From the NCBI GenBank assembly GCA_963753225.1, contig CAVWBQ010000010.1, forward strand, positions 116,376 to 180,375: DNA of 64,000 nt, given 5' to 3'. A program made the position numbers and the translations under genes. This document shows, piece by piece, positions 25,018 to 34,351 of this stretch. Each line of letters starts with the position of its first letter. Position 1 is the first letter of the stretch. This DNA is from Palsa-504 sp963753225 (GTDB taxonomy: Bacteria > Actinomycetota > Actinomycetes > Streptosporangiales > Streptosporangiaceae). A model generated the notes under the pieces. The model ran no database searches. It was not told the origin of the DNA and was given only the letters and a program-made list of their open reading frames with translations.

Positions 25018-25803
25018 TCAGGTCCTCGCGACCAGGTAGCGGAACACGTTGTCCTGGCGGTAGGTGCCGTCCGGCTTCCTGCTGCCGGCGAAGGCGCGGG
25101 TGAGCGCCCCCCGGACGGCGGCGAGCCCGGAGTGCTGGATCGCGGCGCGGGCCGGGCCCGAGCTGAGCTGGGTCCGGACCGCGGTCGCGAGATCCGGGTA
25201 GACCAGCGGGTTGGGCACGTCCTCGACGGCGGCCGGGATGAGCCCGGCCAGCCCGGCGAGGTATTCGAGCTGCCCGTCCTCGCTCCACGCTATGGCGCCC
25301 GGCGCCTCGTCGGGCGTGGGAGGCAGCAGCGGACCGAGTTCGGCGAACAGTACGCCGCTCTCGCACTGCGCGGGCGGCCCCCAGACAAGCAGGCCGATGA
25401 GTCCACCCGGCCGGACGAGCTGGCTCATGTTCTTGACCACGGCGACCGGATCGGCGGCGTACTGCACCGAGTTGAACGCGGTGACCACGTCGAACCCGCC
25501 CGGCTCGAACGGCAGCGGGTCCTCCAGGTCGCCGACGGCGAGCGACGCGCCGGGGACGCGCTCGCGGGCGATGTCCAGCAGGGCCGGGGTGGCGTCCAGG
25601 CCGGACACCCTGGCGCCCCGGCGCGCCGCCAGCAGTAGCGCGAAGCCGCCGCCGCAGCCGACGTCGAGCAACTCCGTGCCGGGGCGCACCCCCGTCGTGT
25701 CCAGGACCGCTTCGTAGAAGGGCGTGCACATCGGCTCGTTGTAGTCCGACCAGTCGCGCGCCCCCGGGCCCCAGAGCTCGGCCTGTTCCTTGCCTGTTCC
25801 CAT
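25018..25803 (-). CDS. Class I SAM-dependent methyltransferase
   Basis: A 261-residue cytoplasmic enzyme. ATG 25803 was chosen over upstream codons because the fold begins here with WGPGARDWSDYNEP and GGAAAGGGA precedes it. Motif I is LLDVGCGGGFALLLA, the acidic residue after the second strand is in VSGLDATP, then GDLEDPLPF and FDVVTAFNSVQYAADP. This resembles UbiE/Methyltransf_11 enzymes acting on small molecules. It is divergent from the LuxR-type regulator across 223 bases, suggesting shared control. The substrate is unknown. Confidence 0.88.
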   Translation of the reverse strand: MGTGKEQAELWGPGARDWSDYNEPMCTPFYEAVLDTTGVRPGTELLDVGCGGGFALLLAARRGARVSGLDATPALLDIARERVPGASLAVGDLEDPLPFEPGGFDVVTAFNSVQYAADPVAVVKNMSQLVRPGGLIGLLVWGPPAQCESGVLFAELGPLLPPTPDEAPGAIAWSEDGQLEYLAGLAGLIPAAVEDVPNPLVYPDLATAVRTQLSSGPARAAIQHSGLAAVRGALTRAFAGSRKPDGTYRQDNVFRYLVART

Positions 25804-26026
25804 CGGAGTTCCCTTTCCTCGGTCCCGGGCCGGGTGCCCGCGGGCCTGGGGCCATCGTCGGCGCGCGCCGGGATCGCGGGCATCGGCACAAACACGAGTT
25901 CTGAGCACGTAACGCCGGGACCGGGCCGGGGACGATAGCGGGGGCGCGTGCGTATTAACACGTATTGGCGCTGGTGGCAGCCGTCGGGACGATGCCGGGG
26001 AACGGGTCGCGGAGCATACTGATCTG

Positions 26027-28810
26027 GTGGCGGACCTGCTGTGCCCGGTGGTAATCGGCCGCGAGGCGGAGTCCGGCGCGCTGCGCTCCGCGCTCGCCGC
26101 GGCCGGGGACGGCGCGGGCGGAGTGGTATTCCTGGCCGGCGAGGCCGGGATCGGCAAGTCCCGGCTGGCCGCGGAGCTGGCCGCCGATGCGCGGGCCCGC
26201 GGCGTGCGGGTGCTGACCGGCCGGGCGGTTCCGGCCAGCGCCGCCAGTCCCTACCGGCCGCTGACCGAGGCGCTGCTGCAGGCGCTGCGCGGGCTCGCGT
26301 TTCCCGCCGACGACGGCCTGGCGCCGTGGCGGCCGGCGTTGCGTGCGATCCTCCCGGCGATCGCGGATCCGGAGGGCGGCGGGCACGGCGACCACTCCCC
26401 GGCGGTGCGCGGCGAGGCCCTGCTGCAGCTGCTGCGACGGCTGGCCGGACCCGCCGGGCTGCTGCTGGTGCTCGAGGACCTGCACTGGGCGGACCCGGAC
26501 ACGCTGGCGGTCCTGGAGTACCTGAGCGACAACCTGTCCGCGGAGCCGGTCCTGTGCCTGGTCACCTGCCGGGACGAGCCGGCCACGCCGGCGTCCGGAC
26601 TGATGGCCCGGCTGCGCGGACGGCGTGCGGCGGTCCGCATCACGCTCGGACGGCTATCGGCCGAGGAGGTCGCCGCGATGGTACGCGCGTGCCTGCCGGC
26701 CGCGTCCGAGAGTGTCATCGCCCGGGTGCAGCGCCTGGCCGATGGAGTTCCGTTCCTGGTCGAGGAGTCGCTGGCCGCACCGGGCGTGCCGAGCTCGTTC
26801 GCCGAGGCGGTCCGGGCCCGGCTGGCGGCGCTGAGCGAGGCGGAACGGCTGGTCCTGCACACCGCTGCGCTGTTCGGGCGGCAGTTCGACTGGCGGATGC
26901 TGCTGCCCGCCACCGGGCTGGCCGCCGAGGTGGTCGCCGACGCGCTCGAGCACGGGGTGGAGGCGCAGCTGCTGGCCGCGGACGGCGGCGTTTTCCGGTT
27001 CCGGCACATGCTCACCAGGGAGGCGGTGGTCGCTGAGCTGCTGCCGCCGCGGCGGGTCACCCTCGCCGCCCGGGCGCTCGCCGCGCTGGAGGCAGCGGAT
27101 CCCGGGCTGCCCGGCCCATCCGGCGACCTGGCCGCGGAGCTGGCCGTCCAGGCCGGCGAGCCGGGCCGGGCCGGCCTGCTGCTGACCGAATCCGGGCGGT
27201 CGGCGCTCGGCCGGGGCGCGCTGGCCACCGCGACCGGCACCCTGCGCCGGGCCGCGGGCCTGCTCACCGCGCCGGATCAGCGCGCCGAGGCCGAAACGCT
27301 CCTCGTCGAGGCGCTGGCCCTGGCCGGGCAGGTGGACGAGGCGATGCTGATCGGCGACCGGGTCATCGCCCGGCTCACGCCGGGTGGCGACGGCGCCATC
27401 CGGCGGGCGGCGATCCACCTCAAGCTGGCCCACGCGGCGGTGGACGGGACCCGGTGGGCGGCCGCACGGCGGCACGTCGGTATCGCGGGCGACCTGCTCG
27501 CCGCCGACCCCGAGCCCGGCCTCAGCGCCGAGACGGCCGTGCTGGACGCAGAGATCGCCCTGGCCGCCGACGACGCGGGCAATCGGGCGCGTGCCCTCGC
27601 CGAGCGCGCCCTGGCCTCGCCCGGGGCGAGCGCCGAGATCCGGTGCCGGGCGCTGGAGCTGCTCGGCCGGGTCTGCCGGGCCCGCGATCTCGACGGCGCC
27701 CGGGAGGCCTTCGAGCTGGCCCTCGCCACGGCCGACGCGGCCGGGCTGGCCGTGTGGCGACTGCGGGCTCTGCACGAGCTCGGCACGATCGACATGTTCG
27801 ACCACGCGGGCACTGGCCGCCTGTCGCAGGCGCGGCGCATCGCCTCCGAACTCGGCGCGGCCAGCACTGGTGCCGTCATCGACCTGCAGCTCACCGCGAC
27901 GGCCATGTTCCGGTTCGAGCTGGACGAGGCCGATCGATACGCCGAGTCCGCGCTGGCCGCGAGCACCCGGCTGGGCCTCGGCACGACCGCCGCCATCGTG
28001 CTCGTGTTCCGCGCCGAGGTGGCCGCGTTGCGGCGCAATCCCGGCGAGATGGAGCGCTTCATCGCGCTCGCCCGCGCGGCCGCACCCGGCGACCCGGAGA
28101 TCGAAGGCAGCGCGCTGGCCGGCGCCCGGGGGATGCTCGCGCTGCTCGATGACGACATGGCTGGCGCGCTAGACGCCTTCAGCCGGGGCATCGCCGTGCT
28201 CGACACCGCGCCCCAGCGCGGGCCGGCACCCTACCGCGGCCTGTGGCCGCTGCTGCTCGCCGCGCACGGAGACCCGCGGGCGATGGCCGCGATCGGTCGC
28301 GCCCGGGCCACCGGCCTGACCGTCAACCGGGCCAACCGGGGCCTGCTCGGATACGCCGAAGCGATCCTGGCGGGGCGAGCCGGAAACGAGTCCCGCGCCA
28401 CCGAGCTGGCGGCGGCCGCCGATGCCGACCTGCAGCACTACCCGGTCTGGGCCGACCTGGCCCGGCTGTGCGCCGCGGGACCCGCGCTGGCTGGCGGCTG
28501 GGGCAGGCCGCGGCCGTGGCTGGAGGCGGCGGCCGGAGTGTTCGGCCGGCACGGGATCGAACCGCTGGCGGCGCGCTGCCGCCAGCTGTTCGACGGGCCG
28601 CGGCCGAGCCGCTGGGCCCGGCTGGGCATCACCGACCGGCAGGCCGATGTGCTCCGTCTGGTGGCCACGGGCATCTCCAACAAGGAGATCGCGGCCCGGC
28701 TGCACCTGTCGCCGCGCACTGTGGAAAAGCATGTGGAAAACCTGCTCCGCATCACCGCGGCGCAGTCCAGGACCCAGCTCGTGGCCATCGCGGGGCCAGA
28801 GTCGGACTGA
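26027..28810 (+). CDS. Large LuxR-family ATPase regulator (LAL type)
   Basis: A 927-residue regulator from a GTG start. GREAESGALRSAL opens the AAA domain, Walker A is GEAGIGKSR (38-46), and Walker B LLLVLEDLHWADPD follows. A long Ala-rich helical (TPR-like) region fills the middle. The C-terminal LuxR helix-turn-helix is LGITDRQADVLRLVATGISNKEIAARLHLSPRTVEKHVENLL. The order matches the MalT/LAL activators often tied to secondary metabolism. It may control the divergent methyltransferase, or more distant genes. Length is normal for the class. Confidence 0.93.
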   Translation: MADLLCPVVIGREAESGALRSALAAAGDGAGGVVFLAGEAGIGKSRLAAELAADARARGVRVLTGRAVPASAASPYRPLTEALLQALRGLAFPADDGLAPWRPALRAILPAIADPEGGGHGDHSPAVRGEALLQLLRRLAGPAGLLLVLEDLHWADPDTLAVLEYLSDNLSAEPVLCLVTCRDEPATPASGLMARLRGRRAAVRITLGRLSAEEVAAMVRACLPAASESVIARVQRLADGVPFLVEESLAAPGVPSSFAEAVRARLAALSEAERLVLHTAALFGRQFDWRMLLPATGLAAEVVADALEHGVEAQLLAADGGVFRFRHMLTREAVVAELLPPRRVTLAARALAALEAADPGLPGPSGDLAAELAVQAGEPGRAGLLLTESGRSALGRGALATATGTLRRAAGLLTAPDQRAEAETLLVEALALAGQVDEAMLIGDRVIARLTPGGDGAIRRAAIHLKLAHAAVDGTRWAAARRHVGIAGDLLAADPEPGLSAETAVLDAEIALAADDAGNRARALAERALASPGASAEIRCRALELLGRVCRARDLDGAREAFELALATADAAGLAVWRLRALHELGTIDMFDHAGTGRLSQARRIASELGAASTGAVIDLQLTATAMFRFELDEADRYAESALAASTRLGLGTTAAIVLVFRAEVAALRRNPGEMERFIALARAAAPGDPEIEGSALAGARGMLALLDDDMAGALDAFSRGIAVLDTAPQRGPAPYRGLWPLLLAAHGDPRAMAAIGRARATGLTVNRANRGLLGYAEAILAGRAGNESRATELAAAADADLQHYPVWADLARLCAAGPALAGGWGRPRPWLEAAAGVFGRHGIEPLAARCRQLFDGPRPSRWARLGITDRQADVLRLVATGISNKEIAARLHLSPRTVEKHVENLLRITAAQSRTQLVAIAGPESD

Positions 28811-28941
28811 GCGTTCCCAGCCGTACCCATTGACCTCATGCGACATTTAGTTACATTTACCTTATAGGCCGTCTCATAAAGCCGGACGCCATGACGATCT
28901 CGGCCACGGCGATATGCGGGCACCGGTGAATATCCGAGTGA

Positions 28942-29550
28942 ATGCGGGTCTGCACCATGCATCTGCGATGGCTATCGGCGGGGCTCGCGATGGCCGTCGG
29001 CCTGGCCGCCTGGCTCGGATTCGCCGGGCCGGCCCGCGCGAGCATCGGGGTTGGCGTGCAAGCCGATCCGGTCAGCCTGAGCGGCACGGCGCATCCGGGC
29101 GCGAGCTACGCGCTCCCGTCCTTGTACGTCGTAAATACGGGTACCCAGGCAGAATCAATGAGCGTCCGGGTGGTGCGAAGGACAGGTCCGGGCCGGGCCA
29201 TCCCGGAATCCTGGATTCGCATCGGCGCTCTCAGTGGCCAGCTGCCGCCGAAGCAGTCGGCACGCATAGCTCTCGAGCTAGTCACCCCCGCCGACGCCGA
29301 GTCAGGTAATTACGCAAGCGACATCGTGGTCACCGGCTCCACGGCACCCGTGGCGGGCGTCAACTTCGGTGCCGCCGCGGCGACCAAGCTCGAGTTCAAG
29401 GTCACGCCGGGACCGCCGGGAGGGTCCTGGCTCTCACTTCCGGCCTGGACGTGGTGGGTGATCGGCGGGCTGGTCATCCTGGCGGCCGCGACCTTCGGCT
29501 GGCGGCGCTCCGGGCTGCGGATCAAGGTGGAGCGGAAGAACGCGGCATGA
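28942..29550 (+). CDS. Exported membrane-anchored protein of unknown function
   Basis: A 202-residue protein with a signal peptide (LAMAVGLAAWLGFAGPARAS), an extracellular beta-sandwich-like domain with the VNTGTQAESMSVRVVRR strand pattern, then WTWWVIGGLVILAAATFGW as a C-terminal membrane anchor and a basic cytoplasmic tail. Such sandwiches recall DUF916/COG1470-type surface proteins, without firm identity. An alternative ATG lies five codons later. It is 18 bases upstream of a second exported protein, with which it likely works. Confidence 0.7.
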   Translation: MRVCTMHLRWLSAGLAMAVGLAAWLGFAGPARASIGVGVQADPVSLSGTAHPGASYALPSLYVVNTGTQAESMSVRVVRRTGPGRAIPESWIRIGALSGQLPPKQSARIALELVTPADAESGNYASDIVVTGSTAPVAGVNFGAAAATKLEFKVTPGPPGGSWLSLPAWTWWVIGGLVILAAATFGWRRSGLRIKVERKNAA

Positions 29551-29568
29551 ACCGTTCTGGAGGACATC

Positions 29569-30252
29569 ATGGGCCGTAGCGGGCTGATCATCGGCGTGGC
29601 CGTCCTGGTCGCGCTGTTCGGTTTCGCCAGGCACTCCCCCGATCCGCCGGCCAGCACCAGCGGGCAGGACCCGCCCGCCTTCGGCAGCAGCGGGAGCGTG
29701 ACCGCTCACCTCAAGGTCGTTCCGACGATCCGCTCGGTTACCGTGTCGCCGGATTCGGTGAATTTCGGCAACTGCAAGGAGGGCTCTGGCGATACGGCCT
29801 CGGCAGGCGACCAGCTGGGCTATCCCAACGGGATCTGCTGGGTGGGCAACACCGGCTCCAACGGGCACTTCCCGGTCACGGTCACCTACACCGGCCTGGC
29901 CGGCAACGTCTGGGTTCACGCCGAGGACGCGGTTTCCGACAACAACGGCAACTGGAGCCTGTGCGATCCGACCGGGAAGCCCGCCTGCACCGGCGACCAG
30001 AACGAGCCGGGCGAGAATCAGGTCACGGTCATGACCTTCGCCCAGGATGTGAACGACTACCACATGCTGACCAGCGACGCGGAATGCGATATCGAGTTCC
30101 AGGCCGGCGGCTTTTGCGCAGCGGCGCCAGCCCAGTTCCAGAGCGTTTCGGCGCATGAGGGCATCCGGCTGATCGGGCCGAAAGCCTCGGACGATAGCTC
30201 GACATCCTGGAGCGTCACGATCGTCTGGCAGGCGGAATACCCCGGCAAATAG
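29569..30252 (+). CDS. Exported cysteine-containing protein of unknown function
   Basis: A 227-residue protein with GGAGG 5 bases before the ATG. The N-terminus GLIIGVAVLVALFGFA is a signal anchor, followed by a Pro/Ser-rich linker (residues 23-45). The mature domain has a TVSPDSVNFGNCKEG opening, resembling immunoglobulin-like or choice-of-anchor domains, and six Cys that could pair outside the cell. It is co-directional and closely spaced with the membrane-anchored protein upstream; the pair ends at a 17-bp hairpin. Confidence 0.7.
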   Translation: MGRSGLIIGVAVLVALFGFARHSPDPPASTSGQDPPAFGSSGSVTAHLKVVPTIRSVTVSPDSVNFGNCKEGSGDTASAGDQLGYPNGICWVGNTGSNGHFPVTVTYTGLAGNVWVHAEDAVSDNNGNWSLCDPTGKPACTGDQNEPGENQVTVMTFAQDVNDYHMLTSDAECDIEFQAGGFCAAAPAQFQSVSAHEGIRLIGPKASDDSSTSWSVTIVWQAEYPGK

Positions 30253-30295
30253 ATCAATGCAAGCGGCGGTCAGGGTACCCGCGTGACGCACCTCG

Positions 30296-30348
30296 TGATC
30301 GTGTGCACTCAGCCCTCCCGCGATGGCGGCCCTGAGTGCACACGATCA
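30296..30348. terminator. Perfect 17-bp hairpin between convergent genes
   Basis: TGATCGTGTGCACTCAG (30296-30312) is exactly complementary to 30332-30348, with a 19-base loop. It follows the exported-protein pair and precedes the 3' end of the small minus-strand gene at 30425, so it probably stops transcription from both sides. No U tract is present. Confidence 0.65.
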
Positions 30349-30424
30349 ACGGCAAAGGCCTCGCGACTGCCCGTTTCCTCCGGCCAGCCGCGCGAGAACT
30401 ACGTTGCTGACCTCCGTGAGCCGG

Positions 30425-30637
30425 TCAGTGCGGTGCGCGGCGGCCGAACAGCGGACGCGGCGGCCCGGCGTGCCAGCCCGCCGGCCGGCGGGCGCCCCGG
30501 TGCGGGTTCAGCAGGCCCCTGGCGTGCCTGACGGCGGACATCACGTTCGCCTGGAAGGCCATGCCATGCCAGGTGCTGTTGATGAGCTGTGAGTATTGCG
30601 CCTGAATCCGGGCAGCCTTAATTCCGTCGCTGACCAT
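30425..30637 (-). CDS. Small protein of unknown function
   Basis: A 70-residue basic protein. ATG 30637 was chosen because GGGAGGG lies 7 bases upstream. The first 45 residues (MVSDGIKAARIQAQYSQLIN...) look like an amphipathic helical protein; the remainder is rich in Arg, Pro and His. No membrane segment, no family recognised. AT-richer sequence upstream may hold its promoter. Confidence 0.45.
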   Translation of the reverse strand: MVSDGIKAARIQAQYSQLINSTWHGMAFQANVMSAVRHARGLLNPHRGARRPAGWHAGPPRPLFGRRAPH

Positions 30638-31145
30638 GATTTGCCCTCCCAAAGCCTGGCCGCAGCCAGGTCTCGTCCCCCCAAGCGGATCACTTCCCCA
30701 AGCGATTTCCGCCCTTACATCTACGAGACGCGACGACATGAGAGGCGGTTTACTCTGTATTTTGCTGATTACGAAGAGTAATTTCCGTTTGGCACTGACG
30801 CCTCAACGGCAATCGGCGCATCTGGTATCCCCAGGTCAAGGTGGCAATATATCAATCGTCGGCGCAGCTTGATCCCTGGATTTGCCGTCCTGCGACGGTC
30901 CCGGTCGATCCGGTTCGGCCGTCAAATTCTGCTATCGGCGGCCGGGCGATGCGCAGGTGTTTGCCCCGTTTTGCCAGCCACATATCTTTCGTGTAACGCC
31001 GGGGAACGGTGACTCTGCGTAGCCAGACTCGGGGAGAGGCGGCGCTCATCGCCAGCCAATCGGGCGCTATTGGCTCTTGGTTGTTCGGCCGGGCGCGCCG
31101 AGCATGGGCAGGAGTAAGCACGTGCCGTCTAGACAAGGGCTTGCC
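30638..31145. other. Gene-free stretch
   Basis: No convincing gene. The part at 30740-30790 is unusually AT-rich (GGTTTACTCTGTATTTTGC), suitable for divergent promoters of the small gene at 30425 and the aminotransferase at 31146. A long minus-strand open frame covering this area continues through the aminotransferase antisense and was not accepted. Confidence 0.5.
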
Positions 31146-32249
31146 ATGCGACAGTTCCCCGCCAGTCCGATCACCGAGCTCATCGACGGGTCTCCGCAGT
31201 ACAACCTGGGCGAGAGCTATGCTCCGCACCTTTCGGTAGCGGACATCCTCGATCCGGCCGAGGTGGCTGGCCTGAGCCTCGGGTACGGGACGTCCGCGGG
31301 CGATGAAGAGCTGCGCGCCCTGATCGCGGCGCGGCTCGGCGTCCCCGAGGGGCAGGTCCTGCTCACCGCGGGTGCGTCCGCGGCGTTGTTCCTGGTGGGA
31401 CTGCTGCACAGCGACGGGGAGATCCTCGTCGGGCGGCCCTGCTTCCCGCCGATGCTCGACGCCCTGCGCGGCCTCGGCGCCCGGGTCGTCACGGTGTCCG
31501 CGCGCTTCGAGGACGGTTACCGCGTCGATCTCGACGCGTTCAGGGACGGCCTGTCGGCGCGCACCAGGCTGGTCATGATCGCGTCGCCGCAGAATCCTTC
31601 CGGCGTGTCCATCACGCGCGGCGAAGTAGCCGCGATGCTCGCGGTCATGTCCCGTCGCTGCCCCGAGGCGGTCCTGCTCATCGACGAGACCTACCGGGAA
31701 GCGAACTACGGCGACGCTCCGGCGGCACCCACCTTCGCCGGCCTTTCCGGCCAGGTGCTGACCTGCGCCTCGCTGTCCAAGGCGTACGGTGTCCCCGGCC
31801 TGCGCATCGGCTGGCTGACCGTCGCCGATCCGCGGCTGTGCGAGCAGCTCAAGCTGGCCAAGTTCAACTCCTCGGTCTGCTGCGGAGTACTCGACGAGTT
31901 CCTCGCCGCCCGGCTGCTGTCGCGGGCCGGCCAGCTGCTCGGGTCCCGGGCCGCGCTGATGGCGAGATCCCGCGCCACGGTCGGTCGCTGGATCGGCGAG
32001 CAGGACGGCCGGCTGGAATGGCTGCGGCCCGACGCGGGCGCGTTCTGCTGCGCCCGCCTCAACCCGGGCATCTTCGGGCCGTCGGACATCCGCCGCTTCT
32101 ACGACCGGCTGGGTGAGCGGCGGACGGTGGTCGCCCCCGGTACGTGGTTCGGCGACAGCGCCCATGTGATGCGGATCGGCCTGGCCTACCCACCGGATGA
32201 CGAGTTGGAGAAGGGCCTGGCGGTCATCTCGGACGCGCTGCGGCCCTGA
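31146..32249 (+). CDS. PLP-dependent class I/II aminotransferase
   Basis: A 367-residue fold-type I enzyme. ATG 31146 follows AAGGG by 6 bases; an ATG 14 codons earlier has no binding site. GYGTSAGDEELRALIA is the substrate/PLP entry, SPQNPSGVS the phosphate region, LLIDETYREANY carries the PLP-ring Asp, and Lys212 in SLSKAYGVPGLRIGWL is the Schiff-base lysine. The short form and the LDEFLAARLLSRA helix recall capreomycidine-synthase-like aminotransferases, but the substrate is not assignable. It converges on the esterase with 6 bases between. Confidence 0.9.
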   Translation: MRQFPASPITELIDGSPQYNLGESYAPHLSVADILDPAEVAGLSLGYGTSAGDEELRALIAARLGVPEGQVLLTAGASAALFLVGLLHSDGEILVGRPCFPPMLDALRGLGARVVTVSARFEDGYRVDLDAFRDGLSARTRLVMIASPQNPSGVSITRGEVAAMLAVMSRRCPEAVLLIDETYREANYGDAPAAPTFAGLSGQVLTCASLSKAYGVPGLRIGWLTVADPRLCEQLKLAKFNSSVCCGVLDEFLAARLLSRAGQLLGSRAALMARSRATVGRWIGEQDGRLEWLRPDAGAFCCARLNPGIFGPSDIRRFYDRLGERRTVVAPGTWFGDSAHVMRIGLAYPPDDELEKGLAVISDALRP

Positions 32250-32255
32250 GCCGCG

Positions 32256-33482
32256 CTACGGCTTCCTGGACGCCGTCGCGGCGTGCGGCGGCCGGGGCCT
32301 GCCGTGGTGCGCCTTGCGTGCCGCGGTGGCGTCTGCCTGCTTCGCCGCCGAGGCCAGCGGCCGCGTCATCCAGCTGAGCATCGGCCCGAGGGCCGCGCGC
32401 CAGACGCTGGCCTGGTGACCGCCGCCCGGGACCATCATGAGCGGCACGTACACCATCCGGGTCTGCAGCACCTGCCTGAAGTCCTGCGCGGCGAGGACGT
32501 CCTCCCTGTCCTGGGCGCCGACGGCGAGCCAGAAAGCGGGCAGCATGTCGTTGACCGGAACCCGCGTGACGTACTCGCGCGGCGTGTTGATGAGCCGCAG
32601 GCCGGGATGACCGAGGAAGACGTTGACGGTGAGCGGCTTGCCGCCGGGCTTGTTGCCGGCCGGCACCTGGCTCTTGATCGGGGCGAAGTACCCCGATAGC
32701 ACGCCCACCGCCCCGTACCCCTTCGGGACCTGCACCCCGATGTTGGCGGCGCAGTAACCGCCCTCCGAGTACCCGGCCAGTCCCCAGGCCCGGCCCGGCG
32801 GCTGGACGCGGGCGATCCGGGCTATCGCGTCCGGCACGTCCCGCGCGACGAAGGTCATGTCCTGGATGCCGCCCGGGTTGTTGAGGCACTGGAGCCCGTA
32901 CCGGGGCGAGCCATCGGTGTCGGGCATCACCAGCACCGCGGCGTCGTCGGGGTGGGTTCCCAGGAGGCTGAGGAAGGTGGGGATCACGCCCATGACGTCG
33001 ACCCAGGCCCGCGGGCCGCCCGGTGAGCCGTGCAGCAGCTCGATGACGGGGAACTTGTAGTGCTGGAAGGGCTTCTGGAAGTACTGCGGCGGGAGGTAGA
33101 CGTACACGTCGCGGGTGAGGTGACTGTGCGCGCCGGTGACCGATGTCTGGAACAGGTAGCCGACCTGGGCGTCCTCGGCCTGGCTGGTGACCCGGCCGAT
33201 GTTCTTGTCGAACTGCTTGTTGGTCCCGGTCCCGGCGGCCGCGTACTTGGGAATGCTGCCCGCGCCCTGGCCGGTCAGATCGTTGATCGCCCCGCCCCAG
33301 GTCTGGTAGTAGTCGTAGAACTTATTGACGGCTGCGACTCCGAAGACCATGGCGGGCAGGAAGGCCAGGCACGCCGCGAGCACCCGGAATACGAGCTGCC
33401 TGGCCAGCGCCACCCAGATGAGCAGTCCCCCGAAGACCACTATGAGAAGCAGGAAGAACCCGGCCCCCTGCGGTTCAAACAC
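32256..33482 (-). CDS. Membrane-anchored esterase of the esterase D / antigen 85-like family
   Basis: A 408-residue protein from GTG 33482, with GAGGAG 6 bases upstream. Two N-terminal membrane helices (FFLLLIVVFGGLLIWVALA and VFRVLAACLAFLPAMVFGVAAV) place the catalytic domain outside. The hydrolase domain has IELLHGSPGGPRAWVDV, nucleophile Ser239 in GYSEGG, and His in VPGGGHQASVW. This is the layout of actinobacterial putative esterases related to mycolyltransferases. The C-terminal tail is Lys/Arg/His-rich. Substrate unknown. Confidence 0.87.
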   Translation of the reverse strand: MFEPQGAGFFLLLIVVFGGLLIWVALARQLVFRVLAACLAFLPAMVFGVAAVNKFYDYYQTWGGAINDLTGQGAGSIPKYAAAGTGTNKQFDKNIGRVTSQAEDAQVGYLFQTSVTGAHSHLTRDVYVYLPPQYFQKPFQHYKFPVIELLHGSPGGPRAWVDVMGVIPTFLSLLGTHPDDAAVLVMPDTDGSPRYGLQCLNNPGGIQDMTFVARDVPDAIARIARVQPPGRAWGLAGYSEGGYCAANIGVQVPKGYGAVGVLSGYFAPIKSQVPAGNKPGGKPLTVNVFLGHPGLRLINTPREYVTRVPVNDMLPAFWLAVGAQDREDVLAAQDFRQVLQTRMVYVPLMMVPGGGHQASVWRAALGPMLSWMTRPLASAAKQADATAARKAHHGRPRPPHAATASRKP

Positions 33483-33722
33483 TCGGTTCTCCTCGCCGGC
33501 GTCTGGCGTCAGGGGTGGTCCGCCTCACTGAGGGCAGGCCGCACCTCCGCGCAACACATGATCACAACACCGAACGTCCGGAACGTGACATTAAGTTCCC
33601 TGCGAGCGACCGGCGCCGGTGGCACGGACAGCACCCGCGGCCGGTTATGTGCATAACGCGACTCTTGCACCAGCACCGTGAATGCCGCGAATGCCGCGGC
33701 CGTGCGAGCGGGCCCTGCTGAG

Positions 33723-33809
33723 CGGTGGAGGTGGGATTTGAACCCACGGAGGGGTTGCCCCCTCACACGCTTTCGAGGCGTGCGCCCTCGGCCACTAGGC
33801 GACTCCACC
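33723..33809 (-). tRNA. tRNA-Ser(CGA)
   Basis: On the minus strand the acceptor stem is GGTGGAG (from 33809) with CTCCACC (to 33724), with a long variable arm and a TTCAAAT T-loop. Anticodon CGA is the complement of 33773-33775, reading UCG. CCA is not encoded. It lies just upstream of tadA in chromosomal order. Confidence 0.96.
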
Positions 33810-33852
33810 GCAGGCGAGCTTACCCGAATTCGCGCGTACGCGGCGGCCCGAC

Positions 33853-34341
33853 CTACCCGGCATCCGCCCGTCGGGCCGCGAAGAATTCGCGCAGCAGGTC
33901 ACCGCATTCGGCGGCGAGGACGCCGCCGATGACTTCCGGGCGGTGATTCAGGCGGGTGTCGCGCAGCACGTCCCAGAGCGACCCCACCGCGCCGGCCTTA
34001 GGGTCCTCGGCGCCGTAGACCACCCGGGCCAGCCTGGCCGCCGTCACCGCTCCGGCGCACATGGTGCACGGCTCGAGCGTGACGACCAGGGTCAGCCCGG
34101 TCAGCCGCCAGCTGCCGAGGGCCCCGGCCGCCTGCCTGATCGCCACGACCTCGGCATGCGCGGTGGGATCACGGTCGGCCTCCCGGCGGTTGCGTGCCCG
34201 CGCGATGACGGTGCCCGCCTCGTCGAGGATGACGGCACCGACCGGGACGTCCTGCGCTGGCCGGGTCTGGAGACCCGCGGCGGCCGCCTCGGCCAGCGCG
34301 AGCCGCATGGCCGGTTCGAAGGAACGCGTGTATCCGGTCAC
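33853..34341 (-). CDS. tadA: tRNA-specific adenosine deaminase
   Basis: A 162-residue zinc deaminase that converts A34 to inosine in tRNA-Arg(ACG). HAEVVAIRQAA supplies the zinc His and catalytic Glu, and TLEPCTMCAGA the two zinc Cys. GTG 34341 is the outermost credible start, 10 bases after the partner gene's stop; ATG at MRLALAEAAAAG is an alternative without the extra 11 residues. The preceding gene encodes the deaminase-associated protein usual in actinobacteria. Confidence 0.94.
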   Translation of the reverse strand: MTGYTRSFEPAMRLALAEAAAAGLQTRPAQDVPVGAVILDEAGTVIARARNRREADRDPTAHAEVVAIRQAAGALGSWRLTGLTLVVTLEPCTMCAGAVTAARLARVVYGAEDPKAGAVGSLWDVLRDTRLNHRPEVIGGVLAAECGDLLREFFAARRADAG

Positions 34342-34351
34342 GTGAACCGGG

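Noticed and set aside
24560..25891. 443-codon minus-strand frame across the methyltransferase and MHYT genes
   Set aside because: Shifted shadow of two recognisable genes, Arg/Gly-rich without motifs.
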